Shown in pieces: positions 63,787 to 64,000 of a DNA stretch of 64,000 bases; position 1 is the stretch's first letter, and the number at the start of each line of letters is the position of its first letter. Under the pieces are notes generated by a model, which was not told where the DNA came from, made no database searches, and saw nothing but the letters and a program-made list of their open reading frames with translations. A program made the position numbers and the translations under genes. This stretch comes from Roseibium sp. Sym1. GTDB taxonomy: Bacteria; Pseudomonadota; Alphaproteobacteria; Rhizobiales; Stappiaceae. The DNA lies in the NCBI RefSeq assembly GCF_027359675.1, contig NZ_CP114786.1, forward strand, positions 5,120,501 through 5,184,500. The letters are read 5' to 3'.

Positions 63787-64000
63787 ATGCGTGCGCGTCT
63801 CGACATTCCCACCGGAAGCCTGCACAGGTTCTCCCACCGGTCCGAAATACTCGGTCGCAACCGGCTCGGTGACACGGCAACGCGCGAGATCGTCGTCTAT
63901 ACGCCTCACGGTCATGACGGCAGCGGTCTGCCGCTCCTGGTGGACATCGTCGGTTTCACGGCCGGTGGCCCCGCACATGTCAACTGGAAGAATTTCGGCG
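63787..64000 (+). CDS. Esterase-like alpha/beta hydrolase, 5' part only
   Basis: The first 71 codons of a gene run off the right edge: RARLDIPTGSLHRFSHRSEI, then REIVVYTPHGHDGSGLPLLV and DIVGFTAGGPAHVNWKNFG. 'Y.P..YD....LP.L' followed by an early Gly-rich strand is typical of Esterase/enterochelin-esterase-like alpha/beta hydrolases. The catalytic Ser would lie beyond the window, so catalysis cannot be judged. GGAGCC precedes the ATG. Divergent from nagZ. Confidence 0.65.
   Translation, partial: MRARLDIPTGSLHRFSHRSEILGRNRLGDTATREIVVYTPHGHDGSGLPLLVDIVGFTAGGPAHVNWKNFG

Overview
The window reads as chromosome from a marine-type alphaproteobacterium of the order Hyphomicrobiales/Rhizobiales, most like Stappiaceae (Roseibium/Labrenzia). 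The support is high-GC coding sequence, an alphaproteobacterial order of housekeeping genes (nagZ-scpA-scpB-tatABC-serS-surE-pcm-nlpD and yajC-secD-secF), ectoine catabolism, and paired DUF1127 genes followed by CCUCCUCCC hairpin RNAs. The genus is inferred from content, not from a database match.

Layout. Positions 1-893 hold the 5' part of a Ppx/GppA phosphatase with a long basic N-terminal extension. A tRNA-Gln(CUG) follows at 1188-1261 and a small VOC protein at 1509-1853. Positions 2333-11124 are an ectoine/hydroxyectoine degradation locus. One arm on the minus strand is doeA, an M20 deacetylase and a GntR regulator. The divergent plus-strand arm is eutB, eutC, doeX, doeC and doeD. Ectoine would be opened by DoeA, deacetylated by the M20 enzyme (no DoeB/EutE-type enzyme is present), transaminated by DoeD and oxidised to aspartate by DoeC; EutB and EutC would handle the hydroxyectoine branch. 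A lone SDR gene follows at 11300-12067.

Positions 12104-25961 are a type I secretion island. It has two overlapping ABC exporter genes whose nucleotide-binding domains are partly degenerate, a 2759-residue adhesin with 13 near-identical 101-residue cadherin-like repeats and RTX blocks, and an HlyD-type adaptor. No outer-membrane TolC gene is in the window.

Positions 26217-36783 are a phenylacetate-degradation locus: paaG-paaI-paaK on the plus strand facing paaX-paaA-DUF3291-paaB-paaC-paaD-paaE-paaZ on the minus strand. A DUF3291 gene sits inside the epoxidase operon. A His-rich ZnuA with a Zur-like site, an L,D-transpeptidase, a small HExxH protein with a possibly hidden ribosome-binding site, and divergent ssb/uvrA follow.

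Positions 45384-46620 hold two DUF1127 genes, each followed by hairpins that display CCTCCTCCC in the loop (five in total). This matches the CcaF1/CcsR 'cuckoo RNA' arrangement known from Rhodobacter. trmFO follows. The rest (48246-64000) is mostly housekeeping: homologues of the mitochondrial complex I assembly factors NDUFAF6 and NDUFAF3 beside secF-secD-yajC, a DUF815 ATPase, nlpD-pcm-surE, serS, tatCBA, an Fe3+-type ABC ATPase inserted between tatA and scpB, scpBA, nagZ, and the start of an esterase gene.

The strongest candidates for something under-described are the five-hairpin RNA loci, the transporter pair with eroded ATPase motifs, the substituted deacetylase and regulator in the ectoine locus, and the small HExxH protein.
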